Notes under the pieces: generated by a model
What the model was told of the DNA's origin: nothing
Databases searched by the model: none
The model's input: only the letters and a program-made list of their open reading frames with translations
Position numbers and translations under genes: made by a program
DNA from: Polynucleobacter sp. UB-Piko-W3
GTDB lineage: Bacteria > Pseudomonadota > Gammaproteobacteria > Burkholderiales > Burkholderiaceae
DNA length: 64,000 nt
Assembly: GCF_018881635.1 (NCBI RefSeq)
Contig: NZ_JACVPY010000002.1
Span: 1,072,389-1,136,388 of the forward strand
Reading direction: 5' to 3'
Shown: in pieces, positions 1 to 8,013 of the stretch
Layout: every line of letters begins with the position of its first letter
How positions within the stretch are numbered: position 1 is the stretch's first letter

Positions 1-1
1 G

Positions 2-1006
2 GTCAGTGCCGCTGAGTCTGCTCGTGTGTTGGTGGAGGCGATCAAAAATAACTTACGCCCACGCGACATCATCACTAAAAAATCCATTGAGAATGCAGTC
101 AGCGTCATCATGGCAGTAGGGGGCTCCACCAATGCGGTATTGCATTTCTTGGCTATCACTAGTGCCGCTGAAATTGACTGGACGATTGATGACTTTGAAC
201 GCATTCGCAAGCGTGTTCCAGTCATTGTGGATATGAAACCTTCTGGCACTTATTTGGCCACTGACTTACATCAAGCTGGCGGCATTCCACAAGTCATGAA
301 AATCCTTTTGGATGGCGGATTACTCCATGGTGATTGCATGACGATTACTGGCAAAACGATTGCAGAAGTACTGAAAGATATTCCTTCTGTGCCGCGCGCA
401 GATCAAAAAGTGATTCGCACTTTAGATAATCCTTTGTATAAGCAAGGTCACTTAGCGATTCTGAAAGGTAATATCTCTCCAGAGGGTTGTGTTGCCAAGA
501 TTACTGGTCTTAAGAATCCATCGATCACTGGCCCAGCCCGTGTATTTGATTCTGAAGATGATGCTATGGCAGCCATCATGGCTCAAAAGATCAAAGATGG
601 TGATGTTGTCATCATTCGTTACGAAGGTCCTAAAGGTGGCCCCGGTATGCGTGAGATGCTCTCTCCTACCTCAGCCCTCGTTGGTCAAGGTTTAGGTGAG
701 ACTGTAGGTCTCATCACTGATGGTCGCTTCTCTGGTGGCACTTGGGGCATGGTGGTTGGTCACGTTGCTCCTGAAGCCTATGTTGGTGGCACGATTGCCC
801 TAATCAATGAAGGTGACTCAGTGACTATCGATGCGCATAAGCTCCTCATCCAGCTCAACGTTAGCGACGAAGAAATTGCTAAGCGTAGAGCTGCCTGGAA
901 ACAACCTAAGCCACGCTATACCCGCGGCCTTCTTGCTAAGTACGCGAGCACTGCAAGTAGTGCAAGTAAAGGTGCGGTAACTGATTTGGATTTAGATTTA
1001 ACGTAA
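2..1006 (+). CDS. ilvD: Dihydroxy-acid dehydratase, C-terminal part (5' end outside window)
   Basis: Catalyses dehydration of 2,3-dihydroxy-isovalerate and dihydroxy-methylvalerate, the penultimate step of valine and isoleucine synthesis, in the cytosol. The reading frame is open from base 2 with no initiation signal, so the gene starts upstream of the window. About 335 residues of a protein normally near 560-610 are present. The IlvD/Edd signatures [12 protein letters not shown] and [16 protein letters not shown] are visible, the latter belonging to the C-terminal swivel domain. The C-terminus ends in a short Ala/Ser- and Asp/Leu-rich tail (DLDLDLT). A strong hairpin terminator follows within 20 bases, so this is the last gene of its transcript. 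Confidence 0.97.
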   Translation, partial: VSAAESARVLVEAIKNNLRPRDIITKKSIENAVSVIMAVGGSTNAVLHFLAITSAAEIDWTIDDFERIRKRVPVIVDMKPSGTYLATDLHQAGGIPQVMKILLDGGLLHGDCMTITGKTIAEVLKDIPSVPRADQKVIRTLDNPLYKQGHLAILKGNISPEGCVAKITGLKNPSITGPARVFDSEDDAMAAIMAQKIKDGDVVIIRYEGPKGGPGMREMLSPTSALVGQGLGETVGLITDGRFSGGTWGMVVGHVAPEAYVGGTIALINEGDSVTIDAHKLLIQLNVSDEEIAKRRAAWKQPKPRYTRGLLAKYASTASSASKGAVTDLDLDLT

Positions 1007-1024
1007 TCAGTAGAGTCAAAAAAC

Positions 1025-1056
1025 AAAAGCCCCTGAACAAAATCAGGGGCTTTTTT
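1025..1056 (+). terminator. Rho-independent terminator of ilvD
   Basis: Inverted repeat AAAAGCCCCTGA / TCAGGGGCTTTT with a 6-base loop, followed by a T-run on the + strand. It lies 18 bases after the ilvD stop. The A-run on the other side could let it also stop the opposing transcript of the PCuAC gene. Confidence 0.9.
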
Positions 1057-1105
1057 ATTGCAGAAGATCAAGAAGCTAAATGCTTAGTACTTACTAAGTG
1101 CTAAC

Positions 1106-1573
1106 TTAGTGCTTCGCTGCTCCACCAGCTTGACCCATGGCGTTAACTGGCATCTTCACCTCAACTTCGCCAGCCTTGGCAAACTTCAACTTTACTGGCA
1201 CTGCTTCACCAGCGCTCAATGGAGCCTTGATATTCATAAACATCAGATGTAAGCCGCCTGGCTTTAATTCAACAGAACCTCCAGCTGGCACAGTAATGTC
1301 TTTTACCTGACGCATCTTCATGACATTGCCTTCCATTGCCATCTCATGCAATTGAACTTCACCTGCAGCAGGCGAGCTTGCGGATAGCAATTGATCCCCA
1401 CTGGTGCCCTTGTTCTCAATCTTCATAAAACCACCAGCAACCTGTTGTCCAGGAACAGTGGCACGGGTATAAGCATGCTCAACCTTGATTGAGCCTACTT
1501 TTGCCTCTTGCGCTTGTACTGAAAAATTAAAGGCCAAAGCCACTACTAATAACGCCAATGTATTACGTTTCAT
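1106..1573 (-). CDS. Periplasmic PCu(A)C copper chaperone
   Basis: A 155-residue secreted protein of the PCu(A)C (DUF461) family, which binds Cu(I) in the periplasm and passes it to the CuA site of cytochrome c oxidase, often with Sco/SenC. A Sec signal peptide covers residues 1-22 (MKRNTLALL... cleaved after AQA). The family motif H-x10-M-x21-H-x-M is present exactly: H76, M87, H109, M111. A ribosome-binding site AAGGGG lies a few bases before the ATG. It is the last of four minus-strand genes for small envelope proteins, consistent with a copper or respiratory-chain maturation role. No Sco gene is in view. Confidence 0.93.
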   Translation of the reverse strand: MKRNTLALLVVALAFNFSVQAQEAKVGSIKVEHAYTRATVPGQQVAGGFMKIENKGTSGDQLLSASSPAAGEVQLHEMAMEGNVMKMRQVKDITVPAGGSVELKPGGLHLMFMNIKAPLSAGEAVPVKLKFAKAGEVEVKMPVNAMGQAGGAAKH

Positions 1574-1594
1574 ATATACCCCTTTTAGTTAACC

Positions 1595-2035
1595 TTACAC
1601 CCCGAGATATTTCTCGAGATCTTTTTCAAATTGCTCTTGCTCATTCATCACTACAAAAAAACCAATGGGCACTTCTTTAGTTGAACTCTTGAGAGTTAAA
1701 GACGACTTTCCAGTCCCACTACGATGCAACTTTGTCCAAAGAGTATTTAACTCATCAATCTGAATTTTTCCGCCCCAACTTCTTTCTACAAAGAGTTGTT
1801 TACCAACAATTGTTATTTTTTCGTAATCCAAGGCATGTCTTGTATAAACATACAAAGCTATCGTTAGAGCCAAAATTTCAATCGAAGTAAAGATGATGAT
1901 CATCCAAACACCAATGAACAAGAAATAACCTGCTATCAAGAGCGAAAAGCAAACGATTGATAAATAGAAAAGTCCCACCTGTTTAGGCGAGAAGGAACAA
2001 TTTCTTTTCATTAACCAAGTTTGCATGATTCTCAT
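1595..2035 (-). CDS. DUF2244 membrane protein
   Basis: A 146-residue inner-membrane protein of the DUF2244 family. The opening KRNCSFSPKQVGLFY matches the family's usual start (RNCSL-SPRQ). Two hydrophobic segments follow (about residues 23-42 and 44-65), then a soluble C-terminal half ending in EKDLEKYLGV. The family often sits near cytochrome oxidase genes but its function is unknown. The start is uncertain: Met at codons 1, 4 and 9 are all possible, and the family-typical Trp before RNC argues for codon 1 or 4. It lies 21 bases upstream of the PCuAC gene and is probably co-transcribed with it. Confidence 0.8.
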   Translation of the reverse strand: MRIMQTWLMKRNCSFSPKQVGLFYLSIVCFSLLIAGYFLFIGVWMIIIFTSIEILALTIALYVYTRHALDYEKITIVGKQLFVERSWGGKIQIDELNTLWTKLHRSGTGKSSLTLKSSTKEVPIGFFVVMNEQEQFEKDLEKYLGV

Positions 2036-2084
2036 TTGACCCTAACTTACAAATAAAAACTATCCTATTGTCTGATCAGACCCC

Positions 2085-2501
2085 CTACCAACTCATTGTC
2101 TTGGTGCCGTCCTTAAACAAGGCGTCCCCAGTCATTTTGGGTCCTCCAATTTTTATGCCTGGCAAGAGATCAGCCTCAGCATAACCAGCCTGCTTCAAAC
2201 ACATGGGGCACATGATGACCAGAGCTCCACTAGCAATGACTTCAGATAAAGCCTGCTGCTGGTCAGAAAACTTTGTAGCCCCAGCTTTTACACCCAACAT
2301 AACAGCCTTGTCATTTAAGAAAATAGTGAGTGGATGACCATTGGCGGAATGGTGCTTACCAAAGTTAATTGCCATCGTTGAGCGGTGCAACTCATCAGTT
2401 GAAAGATTGATGAATAGCGGATCATTTGCTCCAGCAATGACTGACAAAGACAAGACTGCTAATACTGCAAAAACTATAGATTTGACTGGCTTTAAAAACA
2501 T
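2085..2501 (-). CDS. Secreted DsrE-family protein with CPMC motif
   Basis: A 138-residue protein with an N-terminal hydrophobic signal sequence (MFLKPVKSIVFAVLAVLSLSVIAGA) followed by a DsrE/DsrF-like fold. In this fold a conserved loop cysteine handles sulfur species or thiols; here the loop reads VIMCPMCLKQAG, so there are two cysteines in CxxC spacing. Start choice: a longer frame opens 13 codons earlier, but only the ATG at 2501 has a good ribosome-binding site (GGAG, 5 bases before). Export plus CxxC suggests a periplasmic thiol or metal role, which fits the adjoining copper chaperone. The exact function is not known. Confidence 0.78.
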   Translation of the reverse strand: MFLKPVKSIVFAVLAVLSLSVIAGANDPLFINLSTDELHRSTMAINFGKHHSANGHPLTIFLNDKAVMLGVKAGATKFSDQQQALSEVIASGALVIMCPMCLKQAGYAEADLLPGIKIGGPKMTGDALFKDGTKTMSW

Positions 2502-2569
2502 CACTTCTCCACATAACATTTCGGCAATATGATTGCCCATTACATAGCTAGGCTATGCCCTAAAATTTT

Positions 2570-2941
2570 TTAGGCTTGCGCTGGAGGTGCCGCTGAAGGT
2601 GGAGTTATCCAAACGCTAAGTGGTTTGGGTGATTGATAAAAGAGTTTTGGAAGCAACGCAAAAGAGTTTGGCGCTTCAAATGTGAGATTGGTATTAAATG
2701 CTGGGATGATGCTACTTTGAGCAACGCAATCAGGACAAGCTTGTGTTTGATTCGCAACTTCTTGATCATCCATCCGAACGCTAATTTGCATCTGGTTGCC
2801 ATCGGCCGAGCAAATCTCCATCGTAAAACCTTCGCCATGCTTGGCAAGCGATACCGCTTGTGACATTGCTGGCGCAAGCGCACTCATTGCGATTGCAATT
2901 GCAGCAATCCAGTGAACGAGGCGGCTTTTGTGGAAGTTCAT
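2570..2941 (-). CDS. DUF2946-like small secreted protein
   Basis: A 123-residue protein with a signal sequence or membrane anchor at residues 8-29, then a short domain with a Cys in ICSADG, a CPDC pair, and a Pro/Ala-rich end (PPSAAPPAQA). This layout (anchor, ICSA.G-type motif, CxxC, proline-rich C-terminus) is that of DUF2946, found next to copper-uptake and TonB genes in many proteobacteria. It is the first gene of the four-gene minus-strand group and sits behind the tctA terminator, so it probably carries its own promoter. No enzymatic function can be read from it. Confidence 0.7.
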   Translation of the reverse strand: MNFHKSRLVHWIAAIAIAMSALAPAMSQAVSLAKHGEGFTMEICSADGNQMQISVRMDDQEVANQTQACPDCVAQSSIIPAFNTNLTFEAPNSFALLPKLFYQSPKPLSVWITPPSAAPPAQA

Positions 2942-2977
2942 GATGAAGAAATTTTAGCGGAATTTTGCTTTGCCATT

Positions 2978-3002
2978 AAAAAAGGGGCTTGCGCCCCTTT
3001 TT
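2978..3002 (-). terminator. Terminator after tctA
   Basis: Stem AAAGGGGC / GCCCCTTT with loop TTGC, flanked by an A-run and a T-run, so it can work in both directions. It lies 35 bases past the tctA stop and closes the tctCBA unit. Confidence 0.88.
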
Positions 3003-3036
3003 AGTTAGATCAGACTGGCTTTTGACCAGCTAGGCT

Positions 3037-4536
3037 TTATGCCGCAGCAGCTTTTTTCTTACCAATGACTTTACCAATCAATGGCCAGAAGAGAAGCAAC
3101 AAGGCTAGAGAAGTAATGCCGCCTACCAAGTAGTTAGAGAAGAAAATATCTAGGCTTCCCTGTGAGAACAGCATGGATTGACGGAAAGAATCTTCTGCAC
3201 GGTCACCCAATACCAAGGCTAATACCATTGGCGCCATTGGGTAGTCGAGTTTTTTGAAGACATAGCCTAGAACACCGAAGCCCATCATCAACCAAACGTC
3301 AAACATGGCATTGTGAACAGTGTATGCACCAACCGCACAAATCACAATAATGACTGGCGCAATGATTGAGAATGGAATTCTCAAGATAGAGGCGAACAGT
3401 GGAACGCAAGTTAAAACAACGAACAAGCCAGCCAAGTTACCCAAGTACATACTAGCGATCAAGCCCCAAACAAAGTCTGGCTTCTCTACGAAAAGCAATG
3501 GGCCAGGTTGTAAGCCCCAGATCAACAAGCCACCGAGCAATACCGCTGCTGTTGGTGAGCCTGGAATACCGAGAGACAACATTGGGAGAAGTGCCGCTGT
3601 ACCAGCAGCGTGAGCTGCAGTTTCTGGAGCAACAATACCTTCCATTTTGCCGGTACCAAACTTATCACCCTCTTTAGATACGCGCTTCGCTACGCCGTAA
3701 GCCATAAAAGAAGCTGGAGTAGCACCGCCTGGAGTAATACCCATCCAGCAACCAATCAAACAGCTACGCAATGAAGTAGCCCAGTATTTTGGTAACTGCT
3801 TCCAGGTTTCCCAAACTACCTGAGCACGAATCTTGGCAGCCGCACCTTTGAATGCAAGGCCCTCTTCCATCGATAGCAAGATCTCGCCAATACCAAACAA
3901 ACCGATCACAGCAATCAAGAAGTCAAAGCCACGCATTAATTCTGGATTACCAAATGTCAAACGCAATTGACCAGTAACTGTATCCATACCAACAGTAGCT
4001 AAGGCGAAGCCCAGCATCATGGCAGAAATCGTTTTGAATGGCGATCCCTTGTTCATCCCCACGAAACTACAGAAGGTCAGCAAGTACACCGAGAAGAACT
4101 CCGGGGGACCAAACTGGAGCGCAAACTTAGCGACCAACGGCGCCAAGAAGGTAATCATCACGATGGCAAAGAACGCACCAACGAAAGAAGATGTAAATGC
4201 GGCTGTGAGTGCCTCACCTGCTTTGCCATTACGGGCCATTGGATAACCGTCAAAGGTTGTCGCAACCGACCAGGGCTCACCAGGAATATTAAATAGGACA
4301 GATGTAATCGCACCACCGAACAAAGCGCCCCAATAAATACAGGAGAGCATGATGATGGCTGATGTTGGCGGCATAGTGAAAGTCAATGGCAACAGAATGG
4401 CGATGCCGTTGGCACCACCCAATCCTGGCAACACACCAATAATCACACCAAGCGTTACTCCCACAAGCATGAGTAACAGGTTAAATGGGGTCATTGCAAC
4501 AGCAAAGCCGTTGAATAGAGCGTTAATTTCTTCCAA
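3037..4536 (-). CDS. tctA: Tripartite tricarboxylate transporter, large permease TctA
   Basis: A 499-residue polytopic inner-membrane protein, the large permease of a TTT-family secondary transporter driven by an ion gradient. Family hallmarks are the early PGLGGANGIAILLPLTF segment and GITPGGATPASFMAYG with LSLGIPGSPTAAVLLGG in the second half, which form the two Gly/Pro-rich re-entrant motifs. Length matches the family (about 500). The C-terminus is basic (GKKKAAAA). It is transcribed with tctB upstream and tctC as the first gene. The substrate (citrate, tricarballylate, other di/tricarboxylates or aromatics) cannot be read from sequence. Confidence 0.95.
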   Translation of the reverse strand: MEEINALFNGFAVAMTPFNLLLMLVGVTLGVIIGVLPGLGGANGIAILLPLTFTMPPTSAIIMLSCIYWGALFGGAITSVLFNIPGEPWSVATTFDGYPMARNGKAGEALTAAFTSSFVGAFFAIVMITFLAPLVAKFALQFGPPEFFSVYLLTFCSFVGMNKGSPFKTISAMMLGFALATVGMDTVTGQLRLTFGNPELMRGFDFLIAVIGLFGIGEILLSMEEGLAFKGAAAKIRAQVVWETWKQLPKYWATSLRSCLIGCWMGITPGGATPASFMAYGVAKRVSKEGDKFGTGKMEGIVAPETAAHAAGTAALLPMLSLGIPGSPTAAVLLGGLLIWGLQPGPLLFVEKPDFVWGLIASMYLGNLAGLFVVLTCVPLFASILRIPFSIIAPVIIVICAVGAYTVHNAMFDVWLMMGFGVLGYVFKKLDYPMAPMVLALVLGDRAEDSFRQSMLFSQGSLDIFFSNYLVGGITSLALLLLFWPLIGKVIGKKKAAAA

Positions 4537-4569
4537 CTCGTACTCCTTTTATCTAATCTTTTTTATTTT

Positions 4570-5097
4570 TTAGTTCACACCAACAAACTCGAGTGGATTG
4601 AACCATGAGCCATGTGGCAATGGAACCTGGAACCAGAACTCGAACATGAGGTACAGGGCTACGCTCACCCCAACAGAAACAGCAACCGCCTTCCAAATTG
4701 GATATTTTCCTAGCCACACCATAAAGATAGCGATGTAGAGGGCTGAAGAAACATAAATACCGATCAATTGCACTCCCAACACAAAAACGATCGCCGGTAA
4801 AAGCACGGCCAAAATTTGCTTTAAAGGCTCGCTATCGACAAATGACTCTGTTTTCTTTTTCTTATTGACGATTGCAGCTTGGTAAAGAGTGACTGTGCTT
4901 GAAAGCAGAATAATCAAGCTGATATAGAACGGGAAATATCCCGCTTCTGGGCCATCACTACCCCAACTCGCGCCTAACTTGAGACTTCCAACCATTACCG
5001 TTAGACCAATCGCAAGGAACACGATCGAAGTGATGATATCCATTGCTCTGACGCTAATTGCCGATTCTTGATTTGAATTATTTGTATGTTCAGACAT
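4570..5097 (-). CDS. tctB: Tripartite tricarboxylate transporter, small permease TctB
   Basis: A 175-residue membrane protein with four predicted hydrophobic segments (about 22-42, 58-76, 91-122 and 132-151), a charged KKKK loop between the second and third, and a hydrophilic N-terminus. Length, topology and position between tctC and tctA identify it as the small TTT permease. The family is poorly conserved, so the call rests mainly on context. The gap to tctA is 33 bases. A hairpin separates it from tctC upstream. Confidence 0.92.
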   Translation of the reverse strand: MSEHTNNSNQESAISVRAMDIITSIVFLAIGLTVMVGSLKLGASWGSDGPEAGYFPFYISLIILLSSTVTLYQAAIVNKKKKTESFVDSEPLKQILAVLLPAIVFVLGVQLIGIYVSSALYIAIFMVWLGKYPIWKAVAVSVGVSVALYLMFEFWFQVPLPHGSWFNPLEFVGVN

Positions 5098-5138
5098 TTG
5101 CTTTGTTTATCAATAAAGTTAATTAATACGTTACTTAA

Positions 5139-5167
5139 AAAATAGGACCCCCGAGTGGAGGTCCTAT
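5139..5167 (-). terminator. Partial terminator between tctC and tctB
   Basis: Inverted repeat ATAGGACC (5142-5149) / GGTCCTAT (5160-5167) with a 10-base loop. Read on the minus strand it is followed by a T-run. It lies just after the tctC stop, within an otherwise co-directional operon. This is the usual layout for making more binding protein than permease. Confidence 0.75.
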
Positions 5168-5182
5168 CAGATTTATTACAAA

Positions 5183-6187
5183 TTACTTAGCCAAGAATCC
5201 AGCTTCAGTCATTAACTGCTTATGCAAAGCTTCATTTAATGTGAGCCAGTTTCTAAACTCTTTACCAGTCATAAATGTCTGATTGAATGCACCATCAGCC
5301 ATGAACTTCTTCCATTCTGGAGTGGCACGTACTTTTTTGAACAACTCAATATAGAAATCAACCTGCTCTTGAGTTACGCCTGGAGCCATGAAAATACCGC
5401 GCAACATCACGTAGTCAGTTTTTACACCTGCCTCGTTACAGGTGGGTACGTCATACCAAGATTGGGTATCGGTAATTTTTTCTTTGTAAGGCATACGGGT
5501 GTCATCAAATACACACAATGCACGTAATTTGTTAGCACGCCATTGAGCCACTGCTTCAATTGGGTTATTTACAGAAGAATCAATGTGATTACCAACAAGC
5601 TGAACAGCTACGTCGCCACCCCCTTTAAATGGGATGTAAGTAAATTTAGCGCCAGTTGCTTTTTCAATAGCTACTGTAATGATTTGATCTTCTTGCTTAG
5701 AGCCAGTGCCGCCCATTTTGAACTTACCTGGGCCAGCTGCTTTAGCAGCATCAATATATTCTTTGGCTGTCTTATATGGCTTTTCTGCGTTATCCCACAA
5801 AACAAATTGGTCAAGCGCCAACATCGCTACTGGGGTGATGTCTTGCCAATTAAATGGAACACCGGTTGCCAATGGAGTAGTAAACAAGTTTGAGAGTGTG
5901 ATCACGATCTTATTTGGATCACCTTTAGCTTCTTTCATTGCCAAGAAGCCTTCAGCTCCAGCACCAGCACCTTTATTCACAGGAATAACAGCCTGCTTCA
6001 TTAAATTATTTTTAGTGATGATTCCTTGAATCATGCGCGCCATTTGATCAGCACCACCGCCAGGACCAGCAGGAATGATGAACTCAACAGGCTTAGTGGG
6101 TTCCCATGCAGCAAATACAGGTGAAACGCCAGCGACACCGAGGGCTAATGCGGTGGAAATCAATGCCCCTTTTAACTTCATCTTCAT
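5183..6187 (-). CDS. tctC: TTT-family periplasmic binding protein TctC (Bug type)
   Basis: A 334-residue secreted solute-binding protein of the Bug/TctC family. Signal peptide residues 1-26 end in VFAAWEP. The mature start PTKPVEFIIPAGPGGGADQMARM is the family's ligand-loop signature (PAGPGGG.D...R). The second signature is GTGSKQEDQ with IPFKGGGD. It is the first gene of tctCBA, with a strong ribosome-binding site (AGGAG, about 9 bases before ATG). Upstream at 6272-6285 is an FNR/CRP-like palindrome, so control by a Crp/Fnr regulator is possible. The ligand is unknown; it is more divergent from typical Bug proteins than the second copy at 55.8 kb. Confidence 0.93.
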   Translation of the reverse strand: MKMKLKGALISTALALGVAGVSPVFAAWEPTKPVEFIIPAGPGGGADQMARMIQGIITKNNLMKQAVIPVNKGAGAGAEGFLAMKEAKGDPNKIVITLSNLFTTPLATGVPFNWQDITPVAMLALDQFVLWDNAEKPYKTAKEYIDAAKAAGPGKFKMGGTGSKQEDQIITVAIEKATGAKFTYIPFKGGGDVAVQLVGNHIDSSVNNPIEAVAQWRANKLRALCVFDDTRMPYKEKITDTQSWYDVPTCNEAGVKTDYVMLRGIFMAPGVTQEQVDFYIELFKKVRATPEWKKFMADGAFNQTFMTGKEFRNWLTLNEALHKQLMTEAGFLAK

Positions 6188-6587
6188 TAATGCGCTCCTA
6201 TAGGTGGTTTGCCAATTTATTTTTGGCTTATTGAATGTCTGTGATTTTTAAACAAGATGGGCAACTTGAACTTGACAACCATCAATAATTTCAAAATCGA
6301 TCAACACAAGTGTCTACAAGCGAGTGTAAACCCCTATCAATCAAGCCAAAGACAATTTCAGTGTACTTATATCTAGGCTAAAAAACTGCATTTAATCAAT
6401 AAAAAAGCACAAAGTGAATATGGTTATATATCTAGCCAATCTTGAATTGCATCTAAGTATTTACCCTAGCAGTAGCATGCCGTGCTGTGGATTTAAGCTG
6501 TCGACCCTTCTCTGCTTTGCGGGCTCAAAATGAGCTTAATGGTAAGGTAATGACGCGTTCACTGTAGAAGCTTTGCATTGAAGCAAT
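6188..6587. other. Non-coding region upstream of tctC
   Basis: About 400 bases without a convincing gene on either strand. The tctC-proximal part should contain its promoter and includes the FNR-like box. The distal half holds only a short 18-codon frame at 6477-6533 with no ribosome-binding site. I see no tRNA, repeat or transposon remnant. Confidence 0.5.
6272..6285. promoter_or_regulatory. FNR/CRP-like half-palindrome TTGAC-N4-ATCAA
   Basis: TTGAC AACC ATCAA matches nine of ten positions of the FNR consensus TTGAT-N4-ATCAA. It lies 85-98 bases upstream of the tctC start codon. On the minus strand an A-rich hexamer about 30 bases downstream could be a poor -10. It may be a target of the Crp/Fnr regulator encoded at 49.4 kb, whose recognition helix has the FNR motif. 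Confidence 0.45.
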
Positions 6588-6617
6588 AAAAAAAGCCACC
6601 TATTACGGTGGCTTTTA
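6588..6617 (-). terminator. Terminator of the outer-membrane protein gene
   Basis: Stem AAAAGCCACC / GGTGGCTTTT with loop TATTAC; on the minus strand it is followed by a T-run (plus-strand A-run at 6586-6594). It lies about 20 bases past the stop of the barrel gene. Confidence 0.88.
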
Positions 6618-6636
6618 GTAAAAACAAATGCTTAAT

Positions 6637-7224
6637 TTAGAACTTGTATCCTAAACCAAGTGTTCCAACAGTAGCGCTTGGCTTGACGGTAACGCCACTA
6701 AATGTTTTTGAATCATAGGTGAGCTGTTGCACTTCAGCCTGAACATAAATATTCTTGCTTATTAAAGCCTGGATACCAGCGCCACCACCAAAACCGTTAT
6801 AGGTAGAAGTAGCTTTTGCACCACCGTTACTTATTTTTCCAGTCATGCTGTTATAGCCCACAATTGCATAAACCTGAGTTGTATTGTTAAACACATAACC
6901 GGGCTTGAAGTTAATACTGTAATGGTTTTCACCTTTTAAGTTGACATTATTCACACTGCCTGCCTTGGTTTCTGTCAAGTCATAGGTCGCGGTTAAGCCC
7001 AATACGATTTCTTTAGAAACACCGTATGCGTATCCAAGTTCAACCGTTGGAACGATAGATTGCTGGCCAAGATTAACTGAACCAGCGTTATCTGAAATGG
7101 TTGTGGAGGTACCTACTGAGCTCACCTTTACACCAGCAGAAAAACCTTCAAACGCGTTTGATTGTGCCATTGCGCCTGTACCAGCCAAAGCCAATAAGGA
7201 AGCAACCAATAATTTCTTTTTCAT
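6637..7224 (-). CDS. Small outer-membrane beta-barrel protein
   Basis: A 195-residue protein with a signal peptide (MKKKLLVASLLALAGTGAMA, cleaved before QSN). Alternating beta-strand sequence rich in Gly, Ser and Thr follows, ending in LGLGYKF; the terminal Phe is the usual signal for the BAM assembly machinery. Size and the repeated aromatic/Gly strands (VELGYAYGV, FGGGAGIQAL) suggest an eight-stranded OmpA/OmpW/opacity-type barrel. A ribosome-binding site AAGGG precedes the ATG and a strong terminator follows, so it is a single-gene unit. No specific function can be assigned. Confidence 0.8.
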   Translation of the reverse strand: MKKKLLVASLLALAGTGAMAQSNAFEGFSAGVKVSSVGTSTTISDNAGSVNLGQQSIVPTVELGYAYGVSKEIVLGLTATYDLTETKAGSVNNVNLKGENHYSINFKPGYVFNNTTQVYAIVGYNSMTGKISNGGAKATSTYNGFGGGAGIQALISKNIYVQAEVQQLTYDSKTFSGVTVKPSATVGTLGLGYKF

Positions 7225-7545
7225 TTTTATTTACCCTTTTTTGTTATAAAAACAGCAAAACTTATAAAAGTTTGTAGTTTTATAGCATAAAAACCCCTTA
7301 TTAAGGGGGCTACTGGAGGGGTGTTGTTAATTAGCAATAGGTCTCACTAAAAAAAAGGCCTTTAAATGCTTTTTATTAGGGTCGTTTTAATGGCCCCTCT
7401 ATTGGCTTAAGGGCTATTAGGCTAGATTTTTGTTGGCAAGGGGGCGTGCTCAAAGCGCTACAAATACACAGTTAGCCCCCATAAATAATGCTCTAAGCCA
7501 TTTTCATGAGGAATTGAGTGGCTTAGCGGCAAATCGGCTTTGACT
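7225..7545. other. Non-coding region between barrel gene and DUF1854 gene
   Basis: About 320 bases with no supported gene. It contains the promoter side of the barrel gene and the short palindrome CCCCTTATTAAGGGG at 7294-7308. Both flanking genes read leftward, so this palindrome lies in the barrel gene's upstream region. No clear terminator for the DUF1854 gene was found. Confidence 0.4.
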
Positions 7546-8013
7546 CTAGCGGAAACGATCGAGGAGCTTCTTACTGACTTTATCAAGCTTCGTAGAGTCT
7601 TTAATCATGAATTGCAGGCCATTTGAATCTGCAATCAGTAAGGTATTGCCAGCGATTCTGCGGATATCTTCCTCGCCCTTCAGGCGGATACGCGTTGGAC
7701 CACGATCCGTTTCAATATCCCAAATGCTTGGTGTGGCAAATGTGGAGACCTGGGTAATTCTCTCAATGACCGGTATAAATTCTCGGGCAGCCAATTCTTC
7801 TTTAATGAGGGTGAGCTCTGCTTCTGGAATCAGCGCAACATCTGGAAACCAACAGACTTCTTTGCCGGACTGATTCATAATGCCAATGCCTGCGCTAGGT
7901 GCAGTAATCGGAAATGCTCGTACCGGATATACACCAATATGGCGCTCACCCACTGCGTCGATGAAAATCAAATTTCCAAGTGCATCTCGTTCTAGTTGGT
8001 GGGTCTTATTCAT
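7546..8013 (-). CDS. DUF1854 protein of the cyanophycin locus
   Basis: A 155-residue soluble protein of the DUF1854 family, recurrently found beside betaproteobacterial cyanophycin synthetases together with a type-I ABC exporter. No signal peptide or membrane segment is visible. Features include DALGNLIFIDAVGERH near the N-terminus, the central WDIETDRGPTRIRLKGEED and the closing SKKLLDRFR. Its ATG overlaps the stop of the ABC transporter gene by 4 bases (ATGA), implying coupled translation and probably a physical or functional partnership. Biochemical function is not established; a role in cyanophycin or dipeptide handling is inferred from context. Confidence 0.85.
   Translation of the reverse strand: MNKTHQLERDALGNLIFIDAVGERHIGVYPVRAFPITAPSAGIGIMNQSGKEVCWFPDVALIPEAELTLIKEELAAREFIPVIERITQVSTFATPSIWDIETDRGPTRIRLKGEEDIRRIAGNTLLIADSNGLQFMIKDSTKLDKVSKKLLDRFR

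Noticed and set aside
2085..2540. Longer start for the DsrE-like protein at 2540
   Set aside because: The extra 13 residues would precede and spoil a normal signal peptide, and only the ATG at 2501 has a proper ribosome-binding site.
6477..6533. Small Cys-rich 18-codon frame in the gap upstream of tctC
   Set aside because: No ribosome-binding site, no promoter and far too short to judge; likely chance.
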